A stretch of DNA of 64,000 nt. Origin: Actinocatenispora thailandica. Lineage in GTDB: Bacteria > Actinomycetota > Actinomycetes > Mycobacteriales > Micromonosporaceae. Shown one piece after another: positions 8,128 through 17,286 of this stretch. The number at the start of each line of letters is the position of its first letter. The first letter of the stretch is position 1. A program made the translations under genes and the position numbers. The stretch lies in contig NZ_AP023355.1 of the NCBI RefSeq assembly GCF_016865425.1, positions 4,152,198 to 4,216,197 on the forward strand. The letters are read 5' to 3'. The notes below the pieces were generated by a model. That model saw only the letters and a program-made list of their open reading frames with translations, searched no databases and was not told the DNA's origin.

Positions 8128-10347
8128 GTGCGCACGGTGCCCCTGCTCAGCGTCGTCGTCCCGGCCTACGACGTGCAGGACTACCTGGGCGAGTGCCTGG
8201 ACTCGCTGCTCACCCAGCGGTTCACCGACGTCGAGGTGATCGGGGTCGACGACTGCTCCCCGGACGGCTCCGGCCGCGTCCTGGACGAGTACGCGGCCCG
8301 CGACCCCCGGCTGCGGGTGCTGCACCTGCCCGTCAACCGGGGCCTGGGCCCGGCGCGCAACGCCGGGCTTGCCGCGGCGACCGGCGAGTACGTGTGGTTC
8401 GTCGACAGCGACGACTGGGTCGACGAGCAGTCGCTGGCGCGGATCGCGGCGCGGCTGGCCGCCACCGAGCCGGACGTGCTGCTGCTCGGGCACGAGATCA
8501 ACCATCCGGACCTGCGGGTCCAGCGCGACCCGGGCGACGCGCTGCTGACCGGGCTGCCGGCCACCTGCACGGCCGCCGAACGGCCGGAGGTGTTCCGGGT
8601 CTTCCCGTCCGCCTGGAACAAGGTGGTCCGGCGCGAGTTCCTGCTGGGCCTGGGCATCGACTATCCCGCCGGCTGGTACGAGGACCTGCCGGTGAGCTAC
8701 CCGATGCTCGCGGCGGCCGGCTCGATCGCCGCCACCGACGCGGTGTGTTACCACTACCGGCAGCGCGGCGGCTCGATCCTCGCCACCGGCGGCGCCCGCA
8801 ACCTCGACCTGATCAGCCAGTACGAGCTGGCCTTCGCCCGGCTGGCCGCGCTCGGCGAGGCCGCCGCGCCGCTGGTGCCGGTGCTGTACCGGGTGATGGT
8901 CAAGCACCTGTTCGTGCTGCTCGGGTCCGGCCGGATCGGCGCCGCCGACCGCCGGGCGTACTTCCGCCGGGCGTCCGACCTGGCCCGGCGGCTCCGGCCG
9001 GCCGGGTTCGTCCCGCCGGCCGGCGGCGACGGGGTGCGTTACCGGCTGCTGGTCTCCGGTTCGTGGCCGGCGGTGGCCGCGGTGCGCACCGCGTACCGCG
9101 GCGCCCGGGACGGCAGGCGGGTCGCCCGCAGGGCGCGCCGCCTCGCGCACCGGGGCGGCAGCCTGGCCGGCAAGAGCCTGCTCCGCGGCTACTACCACGC
9201 GCAGCTGCGCCGACCGGTCGACGAGCACCTGGCGCTGTACTGCGCGTACTGGGGTCGCGGGTACGCCGGCAACCCGAAGGCGATCTACGAGAAGGCTCGC
9301 GAACTCGCGCCGGCGGTGCGCGGGGTCTGGGCGGTGACCGCCGAGGCCGCCCGCGAGATGCCACCAGGCGTCGAGTACGTGGTGCAGGACACGCCGGCGT
9401 TCTTCCGTGCCCTGGCCACCGCGAAGTACCTGGTCAACAACAACAACTTCGGCAACTACCTGGTGAAGCGGCCGGGCACGGTGTTCCTGCAGACCCACCA
9501 CGGCACGCCGCTGAAGTCGATGGGCGTGGACGAGCGGCGGCACCCGCTGGCGCCGGCCGGAAAGCACGCCACCACGCAGAGCCTGCTCGCCCGCTGCGCG
9601 GCCTGGGACTACGACCTGAGTTCCAACGGCTACAGCAGCACCATCTGGCACCAGGCGTACCCGGTCGACTTCCGCACCCTGGAATACGGTTACCCGCGCA
9701 ACGACGTCCTGGTCGACGCGACCGCGGCGCAGGTCAGCGCGCTGCGCACCCGGCTCGGCATCGGCCCGGACGAGACCGTCGTGCTGTACGCACCCACCCA
9801 CCGCGAGTACCAGCCGCACTACCGGCCGCTGTTCGACCCGGCCGAGTTCGTCGCCGCGCTCGGGCCGCGGCACCGGCTGCTGACCCGGGCGCACTACTTC
9901 TACGCCGAGGGCACCGGCGCCGAGCCGGGTGGCGCGGTGCTGGACGTCTCGTCGTACCCGGTCGTCGAGGAGCTGTACCTGATGGCCGACGTGCTGATCA
10001 CGGACTACTCGTCGGCGATGTTCGACTACGCCGTGCTGGACCGGCCGATCGTGATCTACGCGCCGGACTGGAACGTCTACCGGGACACCCGCGGCGTCTA
10101 CTTCAACCTGGCCGCGGCGCCGCCCGGGTTGTTCGCCCGGGACTACGCCGAGCTGGTGGAGGCGTTTCGGACCGGCGCGGTGGACACCGCCGCGACCCGG
10201 CAGCGCCGGGCCGAGTTCCGGGACCGGTTCTGCGGCTTCGACGACGGCCGTGCGGCGGAACGGGTGGTGCGCAAGCTGATGCTGGGCGAGGAGCCGGAGC
10301 TGCCGGCCGCGGCGCGCCCCGACAGCGCCGGCCAGCCGGGGCGCTGA
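8128..10347 (+). CDS. GT-A / CDP-glycerol glycerophosphotransferase (TagF-like) fusion
   Basis: A 739-residue bifunctional enzyme, tandem paralogue of the preceding gene (13 bp apart) and in one frame. Residues 1 to about 230 form a family 2 glycosyltransferase (LSVVVPAYD, DxD-type VDSDDW near 92). Residues from about 365 onward form the CDP-glycerol glycerophosphotransferase domain: YEKARELAP, HHGTPLKSMG near 456, LYAPTHREY near 552 and ITDYSSAMFDYAVLDRP near 625. It would transfer glycerol-phosphate and possibly sugar units onto a lipid-linked wall polymer at the inner membrane face. SD GGAGGA precedes GTG 8128; GTG 8137 is an alternative. The later TagGH exporter genes support the role. 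Confidence 0.88.
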   Translation: MRTVPLLSVVVPAYDVQDYLGECLDSLLTQRFTDVEVIGVDDCSPDGSGRVLDEYAARDPRLRVLHLPVNRGLGPARNAGLAAATGEYVWFVDSDDWVDEQSLARIAARLAATEPDVLLLGHEINHPDLRVQRDPGDALLTGLPATCTAAERPEVFRVFPSAWNKVVRREFLLGLGIDYPAGWYEDLPVSYPMLAAAGSIAATDAVCYHYRQRGGSILATGGARNLDLISQYELAFARLAALGEAAAPLVPVLYRVMVKHLFVLLGSGRIGAADRRAYFRRASDLARRLRPAGFVPPAGGDGVRYRLLVSGSWPAVAAVRTAYRGARDGRRVARRARRLAHRGGSLAGKSLLRGYYHAQLRRPVDEHLALYCAYWGRGYAGNPKAIYEKARELAPAVRGVWAVTAEAAREMPPGVEYVVQDTPAFFRALATAKYLVNNNNFGNYLVKRPGTVFLQTHHGTPLKSMGVDERRHPLAPAGKHATTQSLLARCAAWDYDLSSNGYSSTIWHQAYPVDFRTLEYGYPRNDVLVDATAAQVSALRTRLGIGPDETVVLYAPTHREYQPHYRPLFDPAEFVAALGPRHRLLTRAHYFYAEGTGAEPGGAVLDVSSYPVVEELYLMADVLITDYSSAMFDYAVLDRPIVIYAPDWNVYRDTRGVYFNLAAAPPGLFARDYAELVEAFRTGAVDTAATRQRRAEFRDRFCGFDDGRAAERVVRKLMLGEEPELPAAARPDSAGQPGR

Positions 10348-10477
10348 CCGGGCGGCACGCGACGCCGGCCGGGACCCGGCCGCCGCGCCGCAGCCGCGGC
10401 GGGTCGGAACCCGGCCGGAGCGCGGACGGTCCGGCAGGACGAAGCACGGCCGGCGACCGCGCCGCACGGGTTCCGGC
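10348..10477. other. Convergent intergenic region with GC-rich inverted repeats
   Basis: 130 bp between two convergent teichoic acid genes. It is rich in short inverted repeats (GCCGGCCGGGACCCGGCCG and neighbours) that could act as a bidirectional terminator. No gene is seen. Confidence 0.35.
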
Positions 10478-13183
10478 TCAGTCGCCGCGGATCGCGCCGG
10501 GTACCCCGAGCAACCGCGGCGGCGGCGCCGACGACCCGTCCGCATCGGCGACGGCCGCGGTCGGGCGGGGCGGCGCCGGGCGGCTCCGAGCGGCCCCGAT
10601 CGCCTGGTAGAACTGCTGCACCGCCTCGGCGTTGTAGCCCTCGTAGTCGAACCGCGGGTTCGGCACCGCGCCACGCAGGTGCGCCCGCATCCCGTCGGCG
10701 AGCCCGTCGTCGGTGCGCGGTACCACCAGGCCCACGCCGTCCGGGAGCGAGCCGCGGACCGAGGCGAAGTCGGTGGACACCACCGGCAGGCCCAGTACCC
10801 GGGCCTCCAGGATCACCATCGGCTGCCCCTCGTAGTCGCTGGACAGCACGAAGCAGTCGCCGTGCCGCAGGATCGCGTGCGGGTTGTTCTGCTGGCCGGT
10901 CAGGATCACCGACTCGGTCAGCCCCAGCTGCTCGACCAGCTCTTCCAGCTGGTGGTACAGCGGGCCGCTGCCCACGATGATCAACCGGGTCGCCGGGTCG
11001 GCGGCGTGCACCTGACCGAACGCGCGGATCAGCCGGGCGTGGTTCTTCTCCGGCGAGCAGCGTCCGACGGTGACGAAGGTGGTGACGCCCGGCGCCGGGT
11101 GGATGATCCGCTCGATCAGCGCGCGCCGTTCCGCCGCCTGCCGCAGCGACTCCTGCCGCTTGGCCTCGTCCACCGGGTCGTCCCCGGTGTCCGGCACGAC
11201 GCCCTCCTCGCCGCCGGTCTCACCGCCCTCCGGCGCCGGCAGTTCGGCGAGCAGGTCGGCGCCGGCGGCGGCCAGGATGGCGCGGTGGTTGATGGTGTTG
11301 ACCGCGGCGGTGAACTCGGCGTCACCGGCGATGTCGCCGAGGTTGGCCCGGTTGATCTCGGCCAGCGCGGGCGAGACCGACACCAGCTTGTCGAAGTGCC
11401 GGTACGTGGTGGCCACGGCGCCGAGGCCGGCCTCCAGCGGTCGCCGCCCGTTCACCTCGCGCAGCCGGTCGGCGGCCATGTCGTTGTGCATCCAGATCGA
11501 CCGGCAGCGCGCCGGTGCGGTCAGGAACACGTAGTCCCAGAACGGCCCGTACCCGCTGAAGTCGACGACGTAGTCGAAGCGGGCGTCACCGAACACCCGG
11601 CGGAACTCCTCGGCGAACAGCCTGTTCTGCGCGGCCAGGTCGACCCGGGGGGCGGTCAGACCCTGGGCGAGCAGCCGCCGGCGCGCGAGCGTGAACCGCT
11701 TGCTGCCGTTGATCCCGCCGACGTACGGGAACAGCCGCACGTTCGGGTTGATCTTGGCCTCGTTCTTCATCCGGTCCTCGCTGCGCCGGCGGTAGCTGTA
11801 CAGCGCGGACACGTCGAACCGGTCGTAGTCGATGTTGTCCAGCAGGTTGAGCATCGAGGTGGTGATGCCGTTGGTGCGCATGCCACCCAGGTAGATCAGG
11901 ATCGACTCGCGCCCGTCGGTCAGGTCGCTGCGCACGTCGTAGCCCTGCCGGCGGCCGCGGAACACCACGTCGACCACCCGCCGGGCCGCTCCCCCGTCGT
12001 CTCGGGGCACGTAGTCGGCGGCGGCCTTGGCGTACCGCGGCTGGCAGGCCACCGCAGCGTCGTCGTCGGTGCCGAGCCCGTCCAGCATCGCGGCGAGCTC
12101 GTCGATCCGGTCGGTCACCGGCCCCGGCCAGTCCTGGGTACCCACGTACAGGCCGCGCTGGTCGCCGTAGTCGGCCAGATCCGGTACGTGGAACAGGATC
12201 GGCCGGCCGGTCGCGAGGAAGTCGTAGAAGATGCTGGAGTAGTCGGTGACCAGCACGTCGGTGACGGCGAGCGCGACGTTGGCCGGTACGTCGTTGGGTA
12301 CCAGCAGTCCGCGCAGCTCCGGCCGGTCCATCGCGTACTTGTAGACCTGCTGGTGCACCTTGAGCAGCACCCGGTAGCGGGTGGTGTCGATCCGTGCGTT
12401 GAGTTCGGTGATCCGGGCGAGCAGTTCCTCGGCGTCGTCCTCGGCGCGGTGGAACGAGCTGCCCTTCCAGGTCGGCGCGTACAGCACGATCTGCTGGCCG
12501 GGGTCGATCGAGACGCCCCGGTCGCGCAGCTGGCCGCGGATCTCGCGCACCTGCTGCGGGGTGGCGAACTGCCGGTCGATGCGGGGGAAGCCCTCCTGGA
12601 TGATCGACCCGCGGTAGATGCCGCGCAGCTTGTACGCGGTCTGGTACATCTGCTGGGTCATGAACTCGCTGCCGGACAGCAGGTAGTCGGCCATCACGAA
12701 GTTGCGCACGATGTTGCGGGTGTCCGGGCCGCCGCCCTCGATGTCGTAGCCCATCTTCTTCAGCGGCGTGCCGTGCCAGGTGTTGAGGTAGATCTGCCCC
12801 TCCCGCTTGCCGAACTGCGGCGGGAAGGTGGCGTTGTTGATCAGGTACTTCGAGGTCGCCAGCGCCCGGTAGTAGGCGGCCGAGTTGGTCCTGACGAAGC
12901 TGACGTTCGGGTACCCGGCGAAGCGCTGGATGGTCGCGCGGTAACGGTGGAAGTCCGACAGCGCCCACACGTGCTGCAGGTGCTGCTGGTCGGGCGCGGC
13001 GAGCAGTTCGGTGAAGATCGCTTCCGGATTGCACAGCATCCCGTTGCCGGAGAACGACTCGTACAGCACGGTGTCGCGTTGGATCGGTGCGGCGCGCCAG
13101 TGCGCGTGCGACTCGAACTGCTTGATGATCTTGATGCGGTGCCGGATCCGGCGAAACTTCGCGCTGAACCTCGATCGCGCCAT
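10478..13183 (-). CDS. CDP-glycerol glycerophosphotransferase fused to GT-B (family 4) glycosyltransferase
   Basis: A 901-residue two-domain polymerase. The N-terminal half is a CDP-glycerol glycerophosphotransferase: WHGTPLKKMG near 136, YAPTWKGSSF near 235 and TDYSSIFYDF near 316. The C-terminal part is a GT-B enzyme of the GT4 type, with GRCSPEKNH near 704 and EGQPMVILEA near 789. A poorly conserved stretch of about 60 residues rich in Glu/Gly near 640-680 separates the two. The start ATG 13183 follows GGGAGAG; upstream codons in the frame are non-conserved Arg-rich sequence. It likely alternates addition of glycerol-phosphate and a sugar, or glycosylates the chain, in a wall teichoic acid-like polymer. 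Confidence 0.87.
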   Translation of the reverse strand: MARSRFSAKFRRIRHRIKIIKQFESHAHWRAAPIQRDTVLYESFSGNGMLCNPEAIFTELLAAPDQQHLQHVWALSDFHRYRATIQRFAGYPNVSFVRTNSAAYYRALATSKYLINNATFPPQFGKREGQIYLNTWHGTPLKKMGYDIEGGGPDTRNIVRNFVMADYLLSGSEFMTQQMYQTAYKLRGIYRGSIIQEGFPRIDRQFATPQQVREIRGQLRDRGVSIDPGQQIVLYAPTWKGSSFHRAEDDAEELLARITELNARIDTTRYRVLLKVHQQVYKYAMDRPELRGLLVPNDVPANVALAVTDVLVTDYSSIFYDFLATGRPILFHVPDLADYGDQRGLYVGTQDWPGPVTDRIDELAAMLDGLGTDDDAAVACQPRYAKAAADYVPRDDGGAARRVVDVVFRGRRQGYDVRSDLTDGRESILIYLGGMRTNGITTSMLNLLDNIDYDRFDVSALYSYRRRSEDRMKNEAKINPNVRLFPYVGGINGSKRFTLARRRLLAQGLTAPRVDLAAQNRLFAEEFRRVFGDARFDYVVDFSGYGPFWDYVFLTAPARCRSIWMHNDMAADRLREVNGRRPLEAGLGAVATTYRHFDKLVSVSPALAEINRANLGDIAGDAEFTAAVNTINHRAILAAAGADLLAELPAPEGGETGGEEGVVPDTGDDPVDEAKRQESLRQAAERRALIERIIHPAPGVTTFVTVGRCSPEKNHARLIRAFGQVHAADPATRLIIVGSGPLYHQLEELVEQLGLTESVILTGQQNNPHAILRHGDCFVLSSDYEGQPMVILEARVLGLPVVSTDFASVRGSLPDGVGLVVPRTDDGLADGMRAHLRGAVPNPRFDYEGYNAEAVQQFYQAIGAARSRPAPPRPTAAVADADGSSAPPPRLLGVPGAIRGD

Positions 13184-13615
13184 CTCTCTCCCACCCGCGC
13201 CCCACCTGCCGGGCGCACCCCCGCTGCGCAGGGTCACTCGGCGACATCTGCCTGTTGCGGCCACTACCCGCGCGACCACGCCACGACGCGGCACCTGCCG
13301 GCGAACCGGGCGCGCGTCGGGCCGGTGCCGCCCCACCGGCACCTGATCGCCCATCACGGCGATCCGATTACGATAACCGACTCATTTAAGTACTTGGAGT
13401 CACCTCCCCTGGTAAGAGCGATGCCAACGGAGTCCCAAGCAGACCGTTCGGTCAGCAAGAGCTCCCCCAGCCATCGGCCAATTCCCACGTTCCGCTGCTG
13501 CCCGACCACGCGCTGAGACATTCTCGAAAACGACCCGAGAGGTGGCGGGGACACGGCGACGTGCCCGCCCGGACACCTCCCGGCGAGTACGGCGGCGGCG
13601 CGGCGAGGAGGGGGC
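13184..13615. other. Divergent intergenic region
   Basis: 432 bp between divergent genes. A moderately AT-rich patch (13365-13440, containing CATTTAAGTACTTGG) probably holds the promoter of the leftward polymerase gene. I could not place a confident -35/-10 pair and see no gene. Confidence 0.35.
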
Positions 13616-15178
13616 ATGGCAGGCGCGCGGTCCGCGGCGGTGTCCGGTCGCCGGGACGCCGAGCGCGGCGCGACGCCCGGGCGCCGGTTCGGTGCCCTCG
13701 CGCCGGTGCTCGGCCTGTACCTTCTCGCGGCACTGTTCGGCCTGCTGGTGGCGCGGAAACTACCCTGGAGCGGGGACACCGGGGTGCACCTGGCGGTGAT
13801 CGAGCAGTTCGGTCGAAACCTGCACGATCCGCCCGATCCGATGACCGGGGTCGCCGAACCCGGCAACGTCTACTATTCGCCGTTCACGCTGCTGCAGGCG
13901 CTCGCCTTCCGGTTCGGCGGGCTCGACCCGTGGACGATCTTCCGGATCTGCGCGGTGGCCGACGCGCTGCTGGTCGCAAGCGGCATGCACCACTTCGTCC
14001 GGCGCCTCAGCCGGGTACCGGCGGCGCCGCTGTGCGCGCTCGCCGCGGTCGTCCTGGTCTACGGCACCCAGCTGCTGACCTGGTCCGGCGTGTACGGGCT
14101 CGCCTCGCTCGGCCTGACCCTGTACTACCCGAGCACGTTCGCGCTCGGCATCACCCTGCACCTGTGGGGCGTCCTGGCGTACGCGCTCGGCGGCGGCCGG
14201 GGCTGGTGGCCGTACCCGGTGGCCGCGGTGCTCGGCGCCGACGTACTGCTCGACCACCAGTTCACCGCGCTCGGCGCCGGCTTCGGCGCGATCGCGCTGC
14301 TGCTCGCCCACCTGCGACAGCTCACCCTGCGCCGCGGGCTGGCGCTGGCCGGCGCCGCGGTCGGAGCCGCGGCACTCGTCGCCGCCTGGCCGTACTTCTC
14401 GGTCACCTCGCTGCTGGGCGGTACCGGCGCGCTGGACGCCATCCACCGGCCGCTCTACCGCAACATCTTCGACGTGTACGGCCTGGGCCTGCTCATCGGC
14501 GTCCCGGCGCTGGCGCTGCGGTTCCTGCGCCGACGCACCGACCCGCTGGTGCTGCTCGCGGCGCTCACCGCCGTGCCGGTCTGCTACGGGCTGCTGACCG
14601 GCTCGTACGCCTGGGGCCGCGCCTGGCCGATGCTGCTGCTGGCGGGCCAGGTCGCGGCCGGGATCGAGCTCGCCACGGCGCTGACCACCGGCCGCCGACC
14701 CGTCCGGGTGTTCGCCGGGACGCTGGCGGCGATGGTGCTCGTCGTCGGCGGCTGGACCCAGGCCGGCGTGCTCGCCTACCTGGCGCGCGTCCCGGCCCCG
14801 ATCGCCGCCCGGATGCAGATCAAGCACAGCTGGGGCGACTACCGGTGGCTCACCCGCCACCTGCGGCCCGGTACCCGCATCCTCGCCGGCACCTACCACG
14901 CTCAGCGGATGGCACCGGCGTACCGGATCTATCCGGTGGCGTCGGTGTATCCGGAGCCCTGGCTGCCCGGCGACCAGCGACGCCGCACCGACGAGACGGC
15001 GATGCTGGACCCGGCCACCCCACCGGCCCAGCGCAGCGCGCTGCTGCACCGGTACCGGGTGCGCTGGCTGGTCGCCTACCCCAGCCAGGCGGCTCGGCTC
15101 CGGGCGGCGGGGATGCGGTTGACGCCGGTGGCGCACAGCCCGCGGTACCCGCGCGACGGGCTGTACCGGATCGGCTGA
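13616..15178 (+). CDS. Polytopic membrane protein, GT-C glycosyltransferase-like
   Basis: A 520-residue protein with about ten hydrophobic helices. The first periplasmic loop contains WSGDTGVH, an acidic motif placed as in GT-C polyprenyl-phosphate-sugar dependent glycosyltransferases, and a soluble C-terminal domain of about 120 residues follows. Such enzymes add sugars outside the membrane, which would suit decoration of the exported polymer (inference; no family signature is certain). ATG 13616 has GAGGAGGGGG a few bases upstream. A strong hairpin follows the stop at once. Confidence 0.75.
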   Translation: MAGARSAAVSGRRDAERGATPGRRFGALAPVLGLYLLAALFGLLVARKLPWSGDTGVHLAVIEQFGRNLHDPPDPMTGVAEPGNVYYSPFTLLQALAFRFGGLDPWTIFRICAVADALLVASGMHHFVRRLSRVPAAPLCALAAVVLVYGTQLLTWSGVYGLASLGLTLYYPSTFALGITLHLWGVLAYALGGGRGWWPYPVAAVLGADVLLDHQFTALGAGFGAIALLLAHLRQLTLRRGLALAGAAVGAAALVAAWPYFSVTSLLGGTGALDAIHRPLYRNIFDVYGLGLLIGVPALALRFLRRRTDPLVLLAALTAVPVCYGLLTGSYAWGRAWPMLLLAGQVAAGIELATALTTGRRPVRVFAGTLAAMVLVVGGWTQAGVLAYLARVPAPIAARMQIKHSWGDYRWLTRHLRPGTRILAGTYHAQRMAPAYRIYPVASVYPEPWLPGDQRRRTDETAMLDPATPPAQRSALLHRYRVRWLVAYPSQAARLRAAGMRLTPVAHSPRYPRDGLYRIG

Positions 15179-15205
15179 CCCGGCCGGTCGGGTGATCCGG
15201 CCGGG
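15179..15205 (+). terminator. Hairpin terminator after the GT-C-like gene
   Basis: Perfect 9-bp arms CCCGGCCGG / CCGGCCGGG with a 9-base loop directly after the stop codon, in a convergent intergenic region. It could also serve the leftward tagH side. Confidence 0.55.
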
Positions 15206-15271
15206 TGGGGCCGGACCGGCCCCGGGATCCGACCGCGCCGGCCGGTGCCGGCCGCCGGGCCCCGCGAACGG

Positions 15272-16015
15272 TCAGGCCTTGGCGTAGTCGTGGTACTCGT
15301 CCAGCACGTCCTCGATCGGGCCGTCCTTGATCAGCTCGCCCTTGCGCAGGTAGATGCCGCGCTTGCAGAACCGGCGCAGATCGTTGTCGGAGTGCGACAC
15401 GAGCACCAGGGTGCGGCCCTCGGCCAGCATCCCCTCGATCGTCTTGTAGCACTTCTCCCGGAACTTGCGGTCGCCGACCGCGAGCGCCTCGTCGACCAGC
15501 AGCACCGGGTGCTCCAGCTGGGTGATCACCGCGAACCCGAGCCGCACCTTCATCCCGGACGAGTAGTGCCGGATCGGCGTGTCGATGAACTCCGCCACGT
15601 CCGCGTACTCGACGATCGCGTCGAACCGCTGCTTGATCTGCTGCTGGCTCAACCCGTGCATCGCCGCGACGATCTGCACGTTCTCCCGGCCGGTCAGGTC
15701 GCCGGAGAAGCCGGCCGACAGCGCCAGCAGCGGCGCCACCTTGCCCCGGCACTCCACCGTGCCCTCGTCCGGGGTGAGCACCCCGGCGATCATCCGCAGC
15801 AGGGTCGACTTGCCCGTACCGTTCGAGCCGATCAGGCCGACGGCCTCGCCCTCTTCGATGCTGAAGTTGATGTGCCGCAGGGCCCAGAAGTCGTGGCTGA
15901 TCTGCGGTCCGCGGCTCTTGCCGCGGAAGATGAACATCTCCCGCAGCTTGCGCTGCCGCTTCCGGTTCTTGCTGAACCGGATGCCCAGGTCGTGCGCCTC
16001 GATGATGGTGCTCAT
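15272..16015 (-). CDS. tagH: Teichoic acid export ABC transporter ATP-binding protein
   Basis: A 247-residue ABC ATPase with Walker A GSNGTGKST near 62, signature YSSGMKVRLG near 151 and Walker B VLLVDEALAVGD near 168. This is the TagH/RfbE-like subfamily that powers export of undecaprenyl-linked wall polymers. It lacks the long C-terminal extracellular extension of Bacillus TagH. It follows the permease gene with a 7-bp gap on the same strand. The GT and CDP-glycerol enzymes beside it supply the likely cargo. Confidence 0.9.
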   Translation of the reverse strand: MSTIIEAHDLGIRFSKNRKRQRKLREMFIFRGKSRGPQISHDFWALRHINFSIEEGEAVGLIGSNGTGKSTLLRMIAGVLTPDEGTVECRGKVAPLLALSAGFSGDLTGRENVQIVAAMHGLSQQQIKQRFDAIVEYADVAEFIDTPIRHYSSGMKVRLGFAVITQLEHPVLLVDEALAVGDRKFREKCYKTIEGMLAEGRTLVLVSHSDNDLRRFCKRGIYLRKGELIKDGPIEDVLDEYHDYAKA

Positions 16016-16022
16016 CGTCTTC

Positions 16023-16844
16023 CTACAGCTCCTTGAGCACGGCCGACTCGGCCCGGTTGAAGACCCACCAACCCAGGATGAACACGATCAGCGACCCCGT
16101 CGCCGACATGATCACCAACTGTGCGCTGGGGAACATCGGTGCGATCCACGCGCCGTGCTGCAACTCCATGATCCCCACCAGCGGGTTGCACTGGTAGAGG
16201 AACTGGAACCAGCCGGGCAGCGTGGACGGGTCCCCCGGGGTACCGATGACCCGGGCGAGCGGGTAGATGACCGGTGCCGAGTACATCAGGATGCGCACGA
16301 TCAGCCGCGTCATCCGCTCCACGTCCCGGAACAGCACGTTGAGCGGGGCGAGAATCAGCGACACCCCGATCAGCAGGACACCCTGGATCAGCATGCCCAG
16401 CGGGATCGCGATCAGCCGCCAGGTGAAGTAGCCATCGAAGATCAGCGCGAAGACCAGCACCACCGGGATGCCGACCAGGAACTCGACCGAGCGGGCGAAC
16501 ACCTTCGAGATCGGGAAGATCTGCCGGTGCACCCGCATCGTGGTGATCAGGCGGGACTGCGAACTCAGCGCGTGCGCCGACTCGGTGATCCCGGCCGACA
16601 TCCACATCCAGGCGAAGATGCCCGAAACGATGAACAGCGGGTACCCGGCATGGCCGAGCATGTTCTCGTCGCCGCTGCGGTGGTAGAGCACCCCGAAGAT
16701 GAACCAGTAGATCAGCGCCTGCACGAGCGGATCGATCAGCGACCACAGGTAACCGAGCATCGAGGACTGGTACTTGACCGCCAGGTCCCGGCGGACAAGC
16801 ATGCCCATGACGCTGCGTTGTCGCCAGAGCGTTCCGACTTCCAC
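16023..16844 (-). CDS. tagG: Teichoic acid export ABC transporter permease
   Basis: A 273-residue ABC-2 type permease with six membrane helices, beginning VEVGTLWRQRSVMGMLVRRD and followed by LAVKYQSSMLGYLWSLIDP, a typical TagG/Wzm opening. The frame is open far upstream, but GTG 16844 is preferred because GGAGGA lies ten bases ahead and gives the usual family length; TTG 16850 is possible. Together with TagH it moves the finished polymer across the membrane. Confidence 0.88.
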   Translation of the reverse strand: MEVGTLWRQRSVMGMLVRRDLAVKYQSSMLGYLWSLIDPLVQALIYWFIFGVLYHRSGDENMLGHAGYPLFIVSGIFAWMWMSAGITESAHALSSQSRLITTMRVHRQIFPISKVFARSVEFLVGIPVVLVFALIFDGYFTWRLIAIPLGMLIQGVLLIGVSLILAPLNVLFRDVERMTRLIVRILMYSAPVIYPLARVIGTPGDPSTLPGWFQFLYQCNPLVGIMELQHGAWIAPMFPSAQLVIMSATGSLIVFILGWWVFNRAESAVLKEL

Positions 16845-17114
16845 CGTCAAGATTTCCTCCGATTTCGCCTGCCCGTGGGCCGTCGGCCGGCGAAGGGTAG
16901 CCGGCGAGGGGATCGAATCGACCCAGAGCATCACGCGCCCGAGGTGGCGGCGCAGACTATCACCGCGGAGCCCGAGATGTTCCAGAATCGTATAGCGCCC
17001 ATTCGGCGGACGGTCAGCCAGCACCACCCGTTCGCCGCCGATGATTCAACCGTAGGCACAAGATCGTTTACCCGCCGGCCGGCCGGTCCTGGTCCGGCAG
17101 GTCGCGACACCCGG

Positions 17115-17145
17115 CTTGCCCGGCCGCGAACACCGGCCGGGCAAG
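17115..17145. other. Stem-loop with 11-bp perfect arms
   Basis: CTTGCCCGGCC and GGCCGGGCAAG flank a 9-base loop. It lies upstream of both neighbouring genes rather than after one, so it is not an obvious terminator. It could be a protein site or an insulating terminator. Confidence 0.4.
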
Positions 17146-17274
17146 GCTAACCGGCACCCCGCCGAGCCGGCCACCGACCCGAATTCGCCCGCACCGTCCG
17201 GATACGTACCCCGTGATCCCGGCGGGAACCCGTCTGCTGGCGCACACTGCCCGGCCGGCACCGGGAAGCGAGAC

Positions 17275-17280
17275 TAGGCT
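17275..17280 (+). promoter_or_regulatory. -10 element TAGGCT of lipB (probably leaderless)
   Basis: TAGGCT ends six bases before the GTG start. The same hexamer class at the same spacing precedes lipA and the DUF4191 gene. Transcription would start at or next to the start codon. Confidence 0.5.
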
Positions 17281-17286
17281 CGCAGG

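Larger units (their letters stand above)
16845..17286. other. Divergent intergenic region tagG/lipB
   Basis: 442 bp without a gene. It holds an 11-bp perfect stem-loop (17115-17145) and, next to lipB, the hexamer TAGGCT at 17275-17280 as a -10 candidate. The tagG promoter is not clear. Confidence 0.4.

Noticed and set aside
7951-10674. Long minus-strand open frame opposite the TagF-like genes
   Set aside because: The composition is that of an antisense shadow. The plus-strand frame has all the conserved motifs.
10679-13516. Long plus-strand open frame opposite the TagF/GT4 gene
   Set aside because: Low-complexity shadow of the real minus-strand gene.
17115-17145. Terminator of lipB or tagG
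   Set aside because: The stem-loop lies upstream of both genes, so it cannot end either. It was kept only as an unexplained structure.
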